Below, piece after piece: positions 33,392-41,684 of a DNA stretch of 43,848 nt. A model generated the notes under the pieces. It was given only the letters and a program-made list of their open reading frames with translations, was not told where the DNA came from and did no database searches. Within the stretch, counting starts at the first letter, position 1. Each line of letters opens with the position of its first letter. Made by a program: the position numbers and the translations under genes. Source of the DNA: an uncultured Dorea sp. (GTDB lineage: Bacteria > Bacillota > Clostridia > Lachnospirales > Lachnospiraceae); NCBI GenBank assembly GCA_947388185.1, contig CANDQP010000012.1, positions 1 through 43,848 on the forward strand, read 5' to 3'.

Positions 33392-34459
33392 ATGGCACAA
33401 AAAATGAGAGCTGTACGCTTATTTGCGCCAAAGGATATCCGTTGTGTGGAGGTAGATGTTCCACAGATTGAGAAGGATACACAGGTATTGATAAAGGTTA
33501 AAAGCTGTGGAGTGTGCGGCTCAGATATTCCCCGTGTTATGGTAAAAGGAACCTATCATTTTCCTACTACGATCGGGCATGAGTTCTCCGGTCAGATCGT
33601 GGAGTGCGGTACGAATGTGAGGGGGAATTTGAAGCCGGGTGACAGGGTATCCGTAATGCCTTTGATTCCGTGCGGGACATGCCAGTTCTGCAAAGTAGGC
33701 CAGTCACATCTGTGTGATCATTATGATTACTATGGATCCAGAAGAGATGGCGCAATGGCAGAATATATAGTTGTTGAGTCTGAGAATTGTCTGAAGCTTC
33801 CGCAGAATGTAAGCTATGAGATGGGAGCACTTACGGATCCGATTTCGGTAGCACTTCATGCAGTACGCAAGGTCAGAATGGAAGCTGGCAAGTCTGCTGC
33901 AGTGTTTGGACTTGGAGCAATCGGTTATCTCTGTGTTCAATGGCTTAGAGAACTGGGGTGTACCCGTGTGATTGCCGTAGACGTTGCGGATGAGAAGCTT
34001 AAGCTTGCCAAGGAGCTTGGGGCCACGGACGGTGTGAATGGAATGAAGGTGGATGCGGTAAAAACGGTAAAAGAGCTGACCGGCGGCGAAGGCGTGGACA
34101 TTGCAATTGAATTTGCAGGTAATAAGATTACTCATGTACAGGCAGTAGAAGCCTGCAAGAAGAACGGCGAGGTCGTATACGGCGGTATTACATACGATGA
34201 TGTTGCATTTCCTAATAGGGCGATTGCAGCCATCTTAAGAGGAGAGCTTACGATTCACGGAAGTTGGAATTCGTCGATCAATCCGCTTCCGATCAATGAG
34301 TGGATGAGCGGTCTTGAATATATGAACCTGGGCAAGATCATTGTAGAGCCATTGATTACGCATAGAGTAAGACTTGAGGATTGCAGGGAAGTATTTGACA
34401 TGATGTTTAACCGCACGGAGGTATTTACGAAGGTATTATTCCTGCCGGAACTGATGTAA
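33392..34459 (+). CDS. Galactitol-1-phosphate 5-dehydrogenase-like zinc dehydrogenase
   Basis: A 355-residue MDR dehydrogenase. Catalytic zinc ligands are in SCGVCGSDI and GHEFSG, the structural motif is CGTCQFCKVGQSHLC, and the NAD-binding turn is GLGAIG. GTYHFPTTIGHEFSG and the C-terminal SWNSSINPLPINEW fit the GatD subgroup, which oxidises galactitol-1-phosphate to tagatose-6-phosphate. It is the first gene of the microcompartment operon behind AAGGAGG. It has no N-terminal targeting extension, so it may act outside the shell on a phosphorylated polyol. The real substrate could differ from galactitol-1-phosphate. Confidence 0.85.
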   Translation: MAQKMRAVRLFAPKDIRCVEVDVPQIEKDTQVLIKVKSCGVCGSDIPRVMVKGTYHFPTTIGHEFSGQIVECGTNVRGNLKPGDRVSVMPLIPCGTCQFCKVGQSHLCDHYDYYGSRRDGAMAEYIVVESENCLKLPQNVSYEMGALTDPISVALHAVRKVRMEAGKSAAVFGLGAIGYLCVQWLRELGCTRVIAVDVADEKLKLAKELGATDGVNGMKVDAVKTVKELTGGEGVDIAIEFAGNKITHVQAVEACKKNGEVVYGGITYDDVAFPNRAIAAILRGELTIHGSWNSSINPLPINEWMSGLEYMNLGKIIVEPLITHRVRLEDCREVFDMMFNRTEVFTKVLFLPELM

Positions 34460-34480
34460 AGAAGCAGAGGGGGAGATACG

Positions 34481-35305
34481 GTGGAGAAGAAAGAGATTGA
34501 AAGTCTGGTACGGAAGCATATAGAGTCAAAGTTCAGCGACAGGGATCGGAAAGAATATATTGTTGCCGCGAATTGGAAGATGAACATGTCGGCAAAGGAG
34601 ATTAGGAGATTTATCGGAGAGATAAAAGAAGAAAAGATTCCGAATTATCTGAAGACAGTTATTTTCCCGCCATACCCGTATCTGCCGATTTTCCAGGAAA
34701 TGCTCCGGTATGACAGGATTATATATGGGGCACAGGATGTTGCAAAAGAGGAGCAGGGAGCGTATACCGGGGAAGTAAGTGCGGCAATGCTCGCAGACTG
34801 CGGATGTTCATATACGTTGGTCGGGCATTCGGAACGCCGAGGTTATTATGCTGAGACACCTGGGATTGTGGCGAAGAAGGCGGCAGCAGCATTGAGATAT
34901 CATATCAAACCGGTGATCTGCATAGGTGAGACATTAGAGGACCGACAGAATAACAGATACCGGGACGTGTTGAAGATTCAGTTAGATGCGGTCAGGCAGG
35001 AGATAGGGGATGTGCTTTCGGAGTGTGTTATTGCGTATGAACCGGTGTGGGCGATCGGTACAGGCGTAATACCGGAGCTTGTCCAGATTGAGGAGACACA
35101 TCATTTTATCCATGAACTATTGGTATCATATACGGGAATCAGTGAGAGGGCGTCTAAAATACTCTATGGCGGCAGCGTAAATGAGAAAAATGTGAAGGAT
35201 ATTGCAGCGGTACATTTTGTTGATGGTTTTCTGATCGGAGGAGCAAGCCTGAAAGCAGGAAGCTTTATAAATATTTTGAGATTGTTGAATGTGGATGGAA
35301 GATGA
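34481..35305 (+). CDS. tpiA: Triose-phosphate isomerase with putative encapsulation peptide
   Basis: A 274-residue TIM. All catalytic features are intact: NWKMN (Asn31, Lys33), VGHSERR (His116), AYEPVWAIGTG (Glu187) and YGGSV (229-233). About 24 residues precede the usual N-terminus; MEKKEIESLVRKHIESKF can form an amphipathic helix and looks like the encapsulation peptides that load enzymes into microcompartments, followed by a short charged linker. The enzyme would convert glyceraldehyde-3-phosphate, the DERA product, to dihydroxyacetone phosphate, possibly inside the shell. GTG start behind AGAGGGGGA. This is probably an operon-specific paralogue of the housekeeping TIM. Confidence 0.9.
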   Translation: MEKKEIESLVRKHIESKFSDRDRKEYIVAANWKMNMSAKEIRRFIGEIKEEKIPNYLKTVIFPPYPYLPIFQEMLRYDRIIYGAQDVAKEEQGAYTGEVSAAMLADCGCSYTLVGHSERRGYYAETPGIVAKKAAAALRYHIKPVICIGETLEDRQNNRYRDVLKIQLDAVRQEIGDVLSECVIAYEPVWAIGTGVIPELVQIEETHHFIHELLVSYTGISERASKILYGGSVNEKNVKDIAAVHFVDGFLIGGASLKAGSFINILRLLNVDGR

Positions 35306-36006
35306 TGATCAGCAGAGAAGAGATCAGTGCCTTAGTCCGGCGTGTATTGGTATATTATATCCGCAGGAAAGCCCGTGAAGAGGAAGCCGGAAGGATTCTG
35401 TTTCTGATCCCGGAATATCCAATAGGGCTGGATGAAGTGATGGCAGAATATAAATTATACGGTGAGATCGATGCTTTAGATCTGTTTTTAGAGAAGAGAA
35501 GCATCGAGTTTACAGATAAAATGAAAACCAGAGTGTTTTGCCAGGAGAGTAAGGAAGATGTTGGACGTATTCTGAGCTTCTTAACGCGATACCAGAAGGT
35601 TGAGATCTATGCACCTTCGCTGGATTTCTTAAGGATGCTTAAGGATGGGGAAGAAAGCAGCCTGTTTGTTCGGATATTGCTGTATTTTCTGATGACAGGT
35701 AAGGAAGTGATCATTCGGCTGCCGTATACATCTTCTGCTGTACCGGAAGGAAGGTTTGGCAAATCAGTGAAGGATCTTCTTCGGGATCTGTGGGATATGG
35801 GAGTATCTTTCACAGGATTAACTCCTGAGTTTGGAGAATTGATCTCGGAGAAAGAACACCAGCCGTTGGAGCTGATTACCGAGGGCAGAGTAGATGAGTT
35901 TTATGCAGAAGGATACAGACAGCTCTATGCGGCCAGGAATGCAGTGGTTACGCCGTTGGCACTGGAACGGGCAAAAGAATTAAATATTCAGATAATAAAT
36001 AGATAG
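35305..36006 (+). CDS. Microcompartment-associated protein of unknown function
   Basis: A 233-residue protein I cannot name. The N-terminus (ISREEISALVRRVLVYYI) again resembles an encapsulation-type amphipathic helix, in phase with the TIM extension (E-I-x-x-L-V-R). The middle has Rossmann-like strands (RILFLIPEYP, VEIYAPSLDFLRML, GKEVIIRLPY), and the C-terminal NAVVTPLALERAKELNIQI resembles the tail of several ethanolamine/propanediol-type microcompartment proteins, some described as flavoprotein-like. The start codon overlaps the TIM stop; ATGs at 35302 and 35305 are both possible. It is likely cargo or an assembly/cofactor factor. Confidence 0.6.
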   Translation: MISREEISALVRRVLVYYIRRKAREEEAGRILFLIPEYPIGLDEVMAEYKLYGEIDALDLFLEKRSIEFTDKMKTRVFCQESKEDVGRILSFLTRYQKVEIYAPSLDFLRMLKDGEESSLFVRILLYFLMTGKEVIIRLPYTSSAVPEGRFGKSVKDLLRDLWDMGVSFTGLTPEFGELISEKEHQPLELITEGRVDEFYAEGYRQLYAARNAVVTPLALERAKELNIQIINR

Positions 36007-36048
36007 AGTATTTTGGGAAATTATGAGATAAGAAATGGGGTTGGAAGG

Positions 36049-37527
36049 ATGGGAATATCAACCACACAGATATCACAGTATATACTGGATCTTCAGCAGG
36101 ATTTGAAAGTACCTGCGGGTGATGGGAATGATGTGAATGTAAGTGGAATAGTAAAAACAGATAGATCGGTTGCGGTTGAAGACTCGGCCGCGGGTATGTC
36201 AGCCGGCAGCCATGGAATATTTGTGAATGCAGAGGAGGCGATCCAGGCGGCAGCCGCAGCGCAGAAGAAGCTGATGGAATATACGCTGGAGGATCGTGCA
36301 GGGTTCATCAGTGCTATGAGGGAAGCAGCCCGGATGAATGCACAGAGACTTGCAAGGTTAGCACACGAAGAGACGGGGTATGGTCATGTAGAGGATAAAG
36401 TAGCAAAGAATCTTCTGGCAGCGAATAAGACTCCCGGGACAGAGGATCTGAAAACATTGGCATGCAGCGGAGACGATGGGCTGATGTTGACGGAGATGGC
36501 CCCGTTTGGTGTGATCGGTGCGATTACACCGTCTACGAATCCTACAGCAACAGTGATCAATAATGGGATCGGAATGGTTGCAGGTGGAAATGCAGTTGTA
36601 TTTAATCCTCATCCAGGGGCAAAGAAAGCGTCGATAGAGACGATCAGAATCATGAATCAGGCAATTGTGTCGGCAGGTGGACCAGATAATCTGTTATGTG
36701 CGCCCAATGAACCGACTATGGATACAAGTGCGGTGATTATGTCGAGTCCGGTCGTAAAGCTTTTGGTCGTAACAGGAGGGGAAGCGGTCGTTAAGGTTGC
36801 AATGAAGACAGGGAAGAAGTGTATAGCAGCGGGTCCGGGGAATCCTCCGGTAGTGGTAGACCGTACGGCGGATATTAGAAGAGCGGCACGTGATATAGTA
36901 AATGGAATCTGTTATGAAAACTGTATCTTATGTATCGCTGAGAAAGAGATACTGGTGGAAGATTGTGTGGCGGATGAGCTGATTAGCAATATGAAGAAGG
37001 AAGGGGCTTATCTGGTGGACAACAGAGAGCTTCAAGCGGTTGTAGATACGGTTCTGGTTACAACGAAAGACGGGAAATATGCCCCGAATAAGAAATATGT
37101 AGGACGAGATGCAGCGTATATCCTAAGGGAAGCCGGAGTAGTAGTTACTCAGGAGGTAAAAGCAGTGATTGCGGATGTACCGTTTGAACACCCTCTGGTC
37201 ATGACGGAGATGCTGATGCCGGTAGTTCCGGTTACAAGGGTCGCAACGGTTGATGAAGCAATTGAGAAAGCGGTAATTGCTGAAAACGGCTGTCACCATA
37301 CAGCGATGATGCATTCTGAGAATGTCAATAATCTGACGAAGATGGCACGGGCAATCGATACAACGATATTTGTGAAAAATGCACCGTCATATGCCGGGCT
37401 GGGAATCGACGGAGAAGGTTATACGACACTTACTATTGCGACACCCACCGGAGAGGGACTGACTTCGGCGAAGAATTTTACGAGATCCCGCAGGTGTACC
37501 CTTCACGGGGCATTCAGAATTGTTTAG
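36049..37527 (+). CDS. CoA-acylating aldehyde dehydrogenase, PduP-like, microcompartment type
   Basis: A 492-residue enzyme that turns an aldehyde plus CoA and NAD into acyl-CoA and NADH. The landmark EMAPFGVIGAITPSTNPTAT (149-168), KCIAAGPGNPP (257-267) and the catalytic cysteine in LCIAEKE (Cys295) match PduP/EutE. The first 20 residues (ISTTQISQYILDLQQDL) are amphipathic and are followed by a flexible linker (22-55), as in encapsulated PduP. Start: ATG 36049 is chosen because a TTG at 36013 has no ribosome site, but the spacing for 36049 is also unusual (GGGG about eight bases upstream). It would oxidise the acetaldehyde released by DERA. Confidence 0.9.
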   Translation: MGISTTQISQYILDLQQDLKVPAGDGNDVNVSGIVKTDRSVAVEDSAAGMSAGSHGIFVNAEEAIQAAAAAQKKLMEYTLEDRAGFISAMREAARMNAQRLARLAHEETGYGHVEDKVAKNLLAANKTPGTEDLKTLACSGDDGLMLTEMAPFGVIGAITPSTNPTATVINNGIGMVAGGNAVVFNPHPGAKKASIETIRIMNQAIVSAGGPDNLLCAPNEPTMDTSAVIMSSPVVKLLVVTGGEAVVKVAMKTGKKCIAAGPGNPPVVVDRTADIRRAARDIVNGICYENCILCIAEKEILVEDCVADELISNMKKEGAYLVDNRELQAVVDTVLVTTKDGKYAPNKKYVGRDAAYILREAGVVVTQEVKAVIADVPFEHPLVMTEMLMPVVPVTRVATVDEAIEKAVIAENGCHHTAMMHSENVNNLTKMARAIDTTIFVKNAPSYAGLGIDGEGYTTLTIATPTGEGLTSAKNFTRSRRCTLHGAFRIV

Positions 37528-37538
37528 CGAGGTAGCTT

Positions 37539-38873
37539 ATGAATGAGCAGGTATTAGAAAAGATAAAACAGGCAGGAGTGGTTGGAGCAGGAGGTGCCGG
37601 GTTTCCTACTCATGTGAAACTTAAGTGTACTCCAGATACGGTCATAGCCAATTGCGCGGAATGTGAGCCGATCATCAAATCGGATAAGTATCTGATGGAA
37701 CATAATGCAGAGGCGATCGTTGATGGCATGAAAGCAGCTCTTGAATGTACCGGCGCGAAAAAAGGTGTGCTTGCTGTTAAATATAAAAATAAAAAGGCTG
37801 TAGAAGAACTTCAGAAGGCGATAGAGGGAGAAGAGGATGTCAGTCTTCACCTATTGGATAATTATTATCCGGCAGGAGATGAGCAGCAGATCATATATGA
37901 GGTGACCGGGCGTGTGGTTCCGGTAGGTGAGATACCGATCAAAGTAGGATGTGTTGTATTAAATGCACAGACATTGTTTCATATCTCTGAGGCGATGCAG
38001 GGAAATGCAGTGACTAGCCGTATGGTGACTGTTGCAGGTGCGGTTAAGGAACCGATGACAGTACAGGTGCCGATCGGAATGCCGGTATCAAGCTTGTTGG
38101 AACTGGCGGGAGGAATAACTGTTCCTGATTATGCGGTGATTCTGGGAGGCCCTCTGATGGGACGGGTGGCAGAAAATACCGGAAAAGAATATGTTACAAA
38201 GACTACAAATGGAGTGATCGTGCTTCCTTTGGATCATCCGTTGGTTGTTAAAAAGACTGAAGATTTTAATTACCAGCTTAAGATAGCCAAATCAGCGTGT
38301 TGTCAATGCAATTATTGTACTTTGATTTGTCCTCGGAGCAATCTTGGACTGGGAGTACAGCCTCATAAGATCATGCAGGCACTTACCTTGAATAATGCGG
38401 ATATACTTGCGGACGGACAGGCGGCGTTAGGGTGTTGTAATTGTGGATTATGTACCTATGTGGGATGTAATATGGGACTTGCGCCAAGCCGGTTTATCGG
38501 AGCTGTCAGGCAGGGACTTCTGGCAAAGAAGGTAAAAAGTCATCAGGAACCGAAGGCAGTCAATCAATTCCGTAATGAGTCCAGAGTGCCGTCAGGCAGA
38601 GTGATCCTGAGGATGGGATTGTCTCCGTATGATACAGGAACCAGATACATTGATTCGATTCAGACGCCGAAAAATGTCAGGATATTACTGAAGCAGCATA
38701 TTGGTGCACCGTGTATTCCGATCGTGAAAGAAGGCGACAAAGTTAAGAAAGGTCAATGTATTGGGCAGATTCCGGAAGATGCGCTGGGAGCATCGGTACA
38801 TGCAGCCATTAAAGGGAAGGTCACGGCGGTAACTGCAGAATACATAGAAATTACGAGGGGGAATTATAGATAG
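37539..38873 (+). CDS. PduS-like NADH-oxidising Fe-S flavoprotein
   Basis: A 444-residue RnfC-like protein. The glycine-rich GVVGAGGAGFPTHVKL (13-28) is the NADH/FMN site. Two [4Fe-4S] motifs follow: Cys254-x2-Cys257-x2-Cys260-x3-Cys264 and Cys299-x2-Cys302-x2-Cys305-x4-Cys310. A C-terminal biotinyl-lipoyl-like domain (390-440, IVKEGDKVKKGQCIGQI) closes the protein. In propanediol microcompartments PduS is a cobalamin reductase that contacts PduT; no cobalamin enzyme is present here. Its likely task is passing electrons from NADH through the shell. It is 11 bases downstream of the aldehyde dehydrogenase gene. Confidence 0.88.
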   Translation: MNEQVLEKIKQAGVVGAGGAGFPTHVKLKCTPDTVIANCAECEPIIKSDKYLMEHNAEAIVDGMKAALECTGAKKGVLAVKYKNKKAVEELQKAIEGEEDVSLHLLDNYYPAGDEQQIIYEVTGRVVPVGEIPIKVGCVVLNAQTLFHISEAMQGNAVTSRMVTVAGAVKEPMTVQVPIGMPVSSLLELAGGITVPDYAVILGGPLMGRVAENTGKEYVTKTTNGVIVLPLDHPLVVKKTEDFNYQLKIAKSACCQCNYCTLICPRSNLGLGVQPHKIMQALTLNNADILADGQAALGCCNCGLCTYVGCNMGLAPSRFIGAVRQGLLAKKVKSHQEPKAVNQFRNESRVPSGRVILRMGLSPYDTGTRYIDSIQTPKNVRILLKQHIGAPCIPIVKEGDKVKKGQCIGQIPEDALGASVHAAIKGKVTAVTAEYIEITRGNYR

Positions 38874-38884
38874 GAGGTGTGAAC

Positions 38885-39433
38885 ATGGGACTGGCAATAG
38901 GAACAGTAGAATTAAACAGTGTAGCTTCCGGTGTAGTTGCCGGAGATGAGATGCTAAAATCAGCAGATGTGAAGCTGCTGATGGCTCAGCCGGTCTGTCC
39001 TGGAAAGTATGTGCTGTTGGTAACAGGCGATACCTCTAGCGTAGAAACTGCGGTTGCGGCAGGTAAGGCGGCCGGCAGGGATAAAGTGGTGGATTCCATT
39101 ATTATATCGAGTATTGCGCCAGAGGTGATCCCGGCTATTATGCGGTCGACAGCTCCGAAACAGAGAGAGGCGGTCGGAGTTATAGAGACATATTCTCTGG
39201 CAAGTGCGATTCTTGCTGCAGACTATGCAGTTAAAAGCTCGGCAATTGACCTGATCGAGGTCCGGCTTGGAAGAGGACTTGGGGGTAAAGCATTTGTACT
39301 TATTACAGGGAACATCAGTGATGTAACAACTGCGGCGGATACAGCAAAGATACAGCTTGGAAAAGAAGGAATGGTATTGAATATAGAAGTGATTCCTTCC
39401 TTGCATAAGGATATGTATCAGGCATTGCTGTAA
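38885..39433 (+). CDS. PduT-like trimeric shell protein (BMC-T) with Fe-S cysteine
   Basis: A 182-residue protein with two tandem BMC domains (about 3-85 and 98-180; IGTVELNSVASGV and IGVIETYSLASAI). Cys38 in QPVCPGKY is at the position that binds a [4Fe-4S] cluster at the three-fold pore of PduT. It should form trimers that fit into the hexagonal shell and pass electrons across it. Start at 38885 behind AGGAGG (38872-38877). Adjacent to the PduS-like gene, its known partner. Confidence 0.92.
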   Translation: MGLAIGTVELNSVASGVVAGDEMLKSADVKLLMAQPVCPGKYVLLVTGDTSSVETAVAAGKAAGRDKVVDSIIISSIAPEVIPAIMRSTAPKQREAVGVIETYSLASAILAADYAVKSSAIDLIEVRLGRGLGGKAFVLITGNISDVTTAADTAKIQLGKEGMVLNIEVIPSLHKDMYQALL

Positions 39434-39498
39434 GGGAAGGCAATTAATTTGTATTACGGGTTAAATGATAACAAAATAAAGAAAAAGAGGTGGCTATT

Positions 39499-39777
39499 AT
39501 GGAAAAACAAGCATTGGGAATGGTGGAAACAAAAGGTCTGATAGGTGCTATTGAGGCGGCTGATGCGATGGTAAAAGCAGCAAATGTACACTTGATCGGT
39601 AAGGAGAAGATAGGGTCAGGTCTTGTAACTGTAATGGTGCGGGGAGACGTAGGGGCAGTAAAGGCTTCTGTAGAAGCAGGGGCGGCGGCAGTAAAGCGAG
39701 TAGGCGAGCTGGTATCCGTGCATGTGATTGCCAGTCCGCACACGGATGTGGAAGGTATTCTGCCGAAAGTTAAATAA
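39499..39777 (+). CDS. BMC-H hexameric shell protein A
   Basis: A 92-residue single BMC domain (PduA/EutM type): [10 protein letters not shown] at the start, the pore loop KIGSGL, and [19 protein letters not shown]. Hexamers tile the facets of the compartment and their pores pass small metabolites. The start at 39499 has AGAGG upstream; a GTG three codons earlier is less likely. It is nearly identical to the protein encoded 37 bases downstream (seven differences over 84 core residues). Confidence 0.94.
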   Translation: MEKQALGMVETKGLIGAIEAADAMVKAANVHLIGKEKIGSGLVTVMVRGDVGAVKASVEAGAAAVKRVGELVSVHVIASPHTDVEGILPKVK

Positions 39778-39814
39778 ATATTGTGTAGATTAAAAAATAT
39801 CAGGAGGGATAATA

Positions 39815-40105
39815 ATGACAAATGAAGCATTGGGAATGGTAGAAACAAAAGGTTTGGTTGGATCGATCGAGGCGGCTGATGCGATGGTAAAGGCAGCGAA
39901 TGTAAGGCTGATCGGCAAAGAACAGATAGGGTCAGGTCTTGTGACCGTAATGGTACGGGGAGATGTAGGTGCAGTTAAAGCCTCTGTAGAGGCAGGAGCT
40001 TCCGCTGCTAAAAGAGTAGGTGAGCTGGTATCTGTTCATGTGATAGCAAGTCCTCATGTGGATGTGGAAGGTATTCTTCCGCAGTCTGAGCCAGTCAAAA
40101 AATAA
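39815..40105 (+). CDS. BMC-H hexameric shell protein B
   Basis: A 96-residue BMC domain, paralogue of the preceding gene with a short extra tail (QSEPVKK). The pore loop reads QIGSGL, with Lys replaced by Gln next to the conserved GSG, which would lower the positive charge near the pore; another exchange is His to Arg earlier. The pair arose by tandem duplication and may form mixed hexamers or tune permeability. AGGAGG precedes the ATG. Confidence 0.94.
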   Translation: MTNEALGMVETKGLVGSIEAADAMVKAANVRLIGKEQIGSGLVTVMVRGDVGAVKASVEAGASAAKRVGELVSVHVIASPHVDVEGILPQSEPVKK

Positions 40106-40128
40106 AACAGTAAAGGGAGTAAGTGAAT

Positions 40129-40977
40129 ATGGATATAGAAAAATTAATTGCGGAGATAACAGATGAGATTTACAATAAGGTATCTTCTGATGTGAACCAG
40201 ACGTCAGAGACTTGCAGTAGTCCGGCAGTGAATCTTGCAAAATATATTGATCACACATTGCTGAAGGCTGAAGCATCAGAACAGCAGATTGTGAAGCTGT
40301 GTGCAGAAGCCAGAGAAAATCAGTTTGCATCTGTTTGTGTGAATCCGGGATATGTTCCGCTTGCATCCAAAGAACTTGCAGGTTCGGGTGTGAAGACTTG
40401 CTGTGTGATAGGATTTCCGCTGGGTGCAACGACTACGGAATCTAAGGTACAGGAAACGATTGACAGTATCAAGAAGGGTGCCGAAGAAGTAGATATGGTA
40501 ATTAATGTCGGACAGGTGAAGTCAGGAAATTGGGTATATGTTAAGAAAGATATTGAAGATGTAGTAATGTCAGCACGCGGCAAGGCGCTTGTAAAAGTTA
40601 TTATAGAGACTTGTCTTTTAACGGATGAAGAGAAGGTGAAGGTTTGTGCCATTGCTAAAATGGCAGGAGCAGACTTTGTTAAAACCTCTACAGGCTTTTC
40701 AAGCGGAGGTGCAACGGTTGAGGATATCAGATTGATGCGGCAGACGGTTGGACCAGATATGGGTGTGAAAGCTTCCGGCGGTGTACGTGATTATCAGACA
40801 GCGATAGATATGATTGAAGCCGGGGCGACCCGTATTGGAACAAGCAATGGAATTTCTATTGTGGCAGGCGAAACCGGAATCAGGAAAGAAACAGATCATG
40901 AATGTGTGGGATGTGGCAATTGCAGAAAGAAGTGTCCATCCAAAAAAGTAGATATTGTAGTAGCGAATAACTACTAA
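40129..40977 (+). CDS. deoC: Deoxyribose-phosphate aldolase fused to a one-cluster ferredoxin tail
   Basis: A 282-residue protein of three parts. Residues 1-22 ([18 protein letters not shown]...) look like an encapsulation helix with a Ser/Thr linker. Residues 35-250 are a class I DERA: Asp122 in DMVINVG, Schiff-base Lys185 in FVKTSTGF and Lys214 in GVKASGGVR, all intact. It would split 2-deoxyribose-5-phosphate into acetaldehyde and glyceraldehyde-3-phosphate. Residues 256-273 add Cys259-x2-Cys262-x2-Cys265-x3-Cys269-Pro, a complete [4Fe-4S] ferredoxin motif not part of normal DERA. ATG 40129 is chosen over a GTG at 40123 for spacing to AAAGGGA. Confidence 0.93.
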   Translation: MDIEKLIAEITDEIYNKVSSDVNQTSETCSSPAVNLAKYIDHTLLKAEASEQQIVKLCAEARENQFASVCVNPGYVPLASKELAGSGVKTCCVIGFPLGATTTESKVQETIDSIKKGAEEVDMVINVGQVKSGNWVYVKKDIEDVVMSARGKALVKVIIETCLLTDEEKVKVCAIAKMAGADFVKTSTGFSSGGATVEDIRLMRQTVGPDMGVKASGGVRDYQTAIDMIEAGATRIGTSNGISIVAGETGIRKETDHECVGCGNCRKKCPSKKVDIVVANNY

Positions 40978-40989
40978 TTTTAGCAGAAT

Positions 40990-41021
40990 TGAGGCGTGTC
41001 TGAAGATTCATTCGCGCCTCA
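40990..41021 (+). other. Intra-operon hairpin after the aldolase gene
   Basis: TGAGGCG (40990-40996) pairs with CGCCTCA (41015-41021). No T-run follows. It lies in the 111-base gap before the pentamer genes and may lower their expression, since pentamers are needed in much smaller amounts than hexamers. Confidence 0.5.
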
Positions 41022-41088
41022 TGTTGTATTTATGGAAAGAAGCGGGCAGTTTAATCCATGATATAGCGATTGGAGGAAGGGGTAGTTC

Positions 41089-41400
41089 ATGTATGCGGCG
41101 AAAATCATAGGAAGTGTGGTGTGCACATGTAAGGAACAGAGATTGGTAGGGCTTAAGCTGCTGGTGGTACAGCCTATTAGTTTACTGAACCTGGAAAATG
41201 AAGGAAAACCGGTTGTTGCAGTCGATGCGGTGGGAGCAGGAGAAACTGAGATTGTTCTGGTGGTAGGAGGAAGTTCTGCCAGACAGACAGGAATAACCGG
41301 AAACATGCCGGTGGATGCAACAATCATGGCAGTGGTTGATCATATAGACATAGGCGGCAGGAAAGTGTTTGAAAAATACGCGGCAGGAGATGCAGAATGA
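41089..41400 (+). CDS. BMC-P pentameric shell (vertex) protein 1
   Basis: A 103-residue EutN/CcmL-type protein: AKIIGSVVCTCKEQRLVGLKLLVV, then VAVDAVGAGETEIVLVVGGSSAR and VDATIMAVVDHIDI. Pentamers cap the vertices of the shell. Ribosome site GGAGGAAGG. Its stop overlaps the start of the next pentamer gene (ATGA), so the two are co-translated. Confidence 0.93.
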   Translation: MYAAKIIGSVVCTCKEQRLVGLKLLVVQPISLLNLENEGKPVVAVDAVGAGETEIVLVVGGSSARQTGITGNMPVDATIMAVVDHIDIGGRKVFEKYAAGDAE

Positions 41401-41663
41401 ATAGTGCGAAAGTGATTGGAACGGTTGTGGCAACAAGGAAGGATGAACGGCTTAACGGAGTGCGCTTGATGGTGATACAGCCGATCGATTCCAAGGGGAA
41501 TGCTCAAGGGCCTCCGGTTGTTGCAGGAGATGCGGTTGGAAGCGGTATAGGAGAAACTGTCATTTATGCTAAGAGTAAAGAGGGGGCTTTTGGTCTGCCG
41601 AATCCGGAAGCCTGCTGCGATGCAGGAATAACGGCTATCATTGACAGTATGTATACTATATAA
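41397..41663 (+). CDS. BMC-P pentameric shell protein 2
   Basis: An 88-residue EutN/CcmL-type protein: AKVIGTVVATRKDERLNGVRLMVIQPI, AGDAVGSGIGETVIYAKSKEG and ITAIIDSM. It overlaps the preceding pentamer gene by four bases. Clearly diverged from pentamers 1 and 3, consistent with different vertex roles. Confidence 0.93.
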   Translation: MNSAKVIGTVVATRKDERLNGVRLMVIQPIDSKGNAQGPPVVAGDAVGSGIGETVIYAKSKEGAFGLPNPEACCDAGITAIIDSMYTI

Positions 41664-41684
41664 AAGAAGGATAAGGATACCGGT

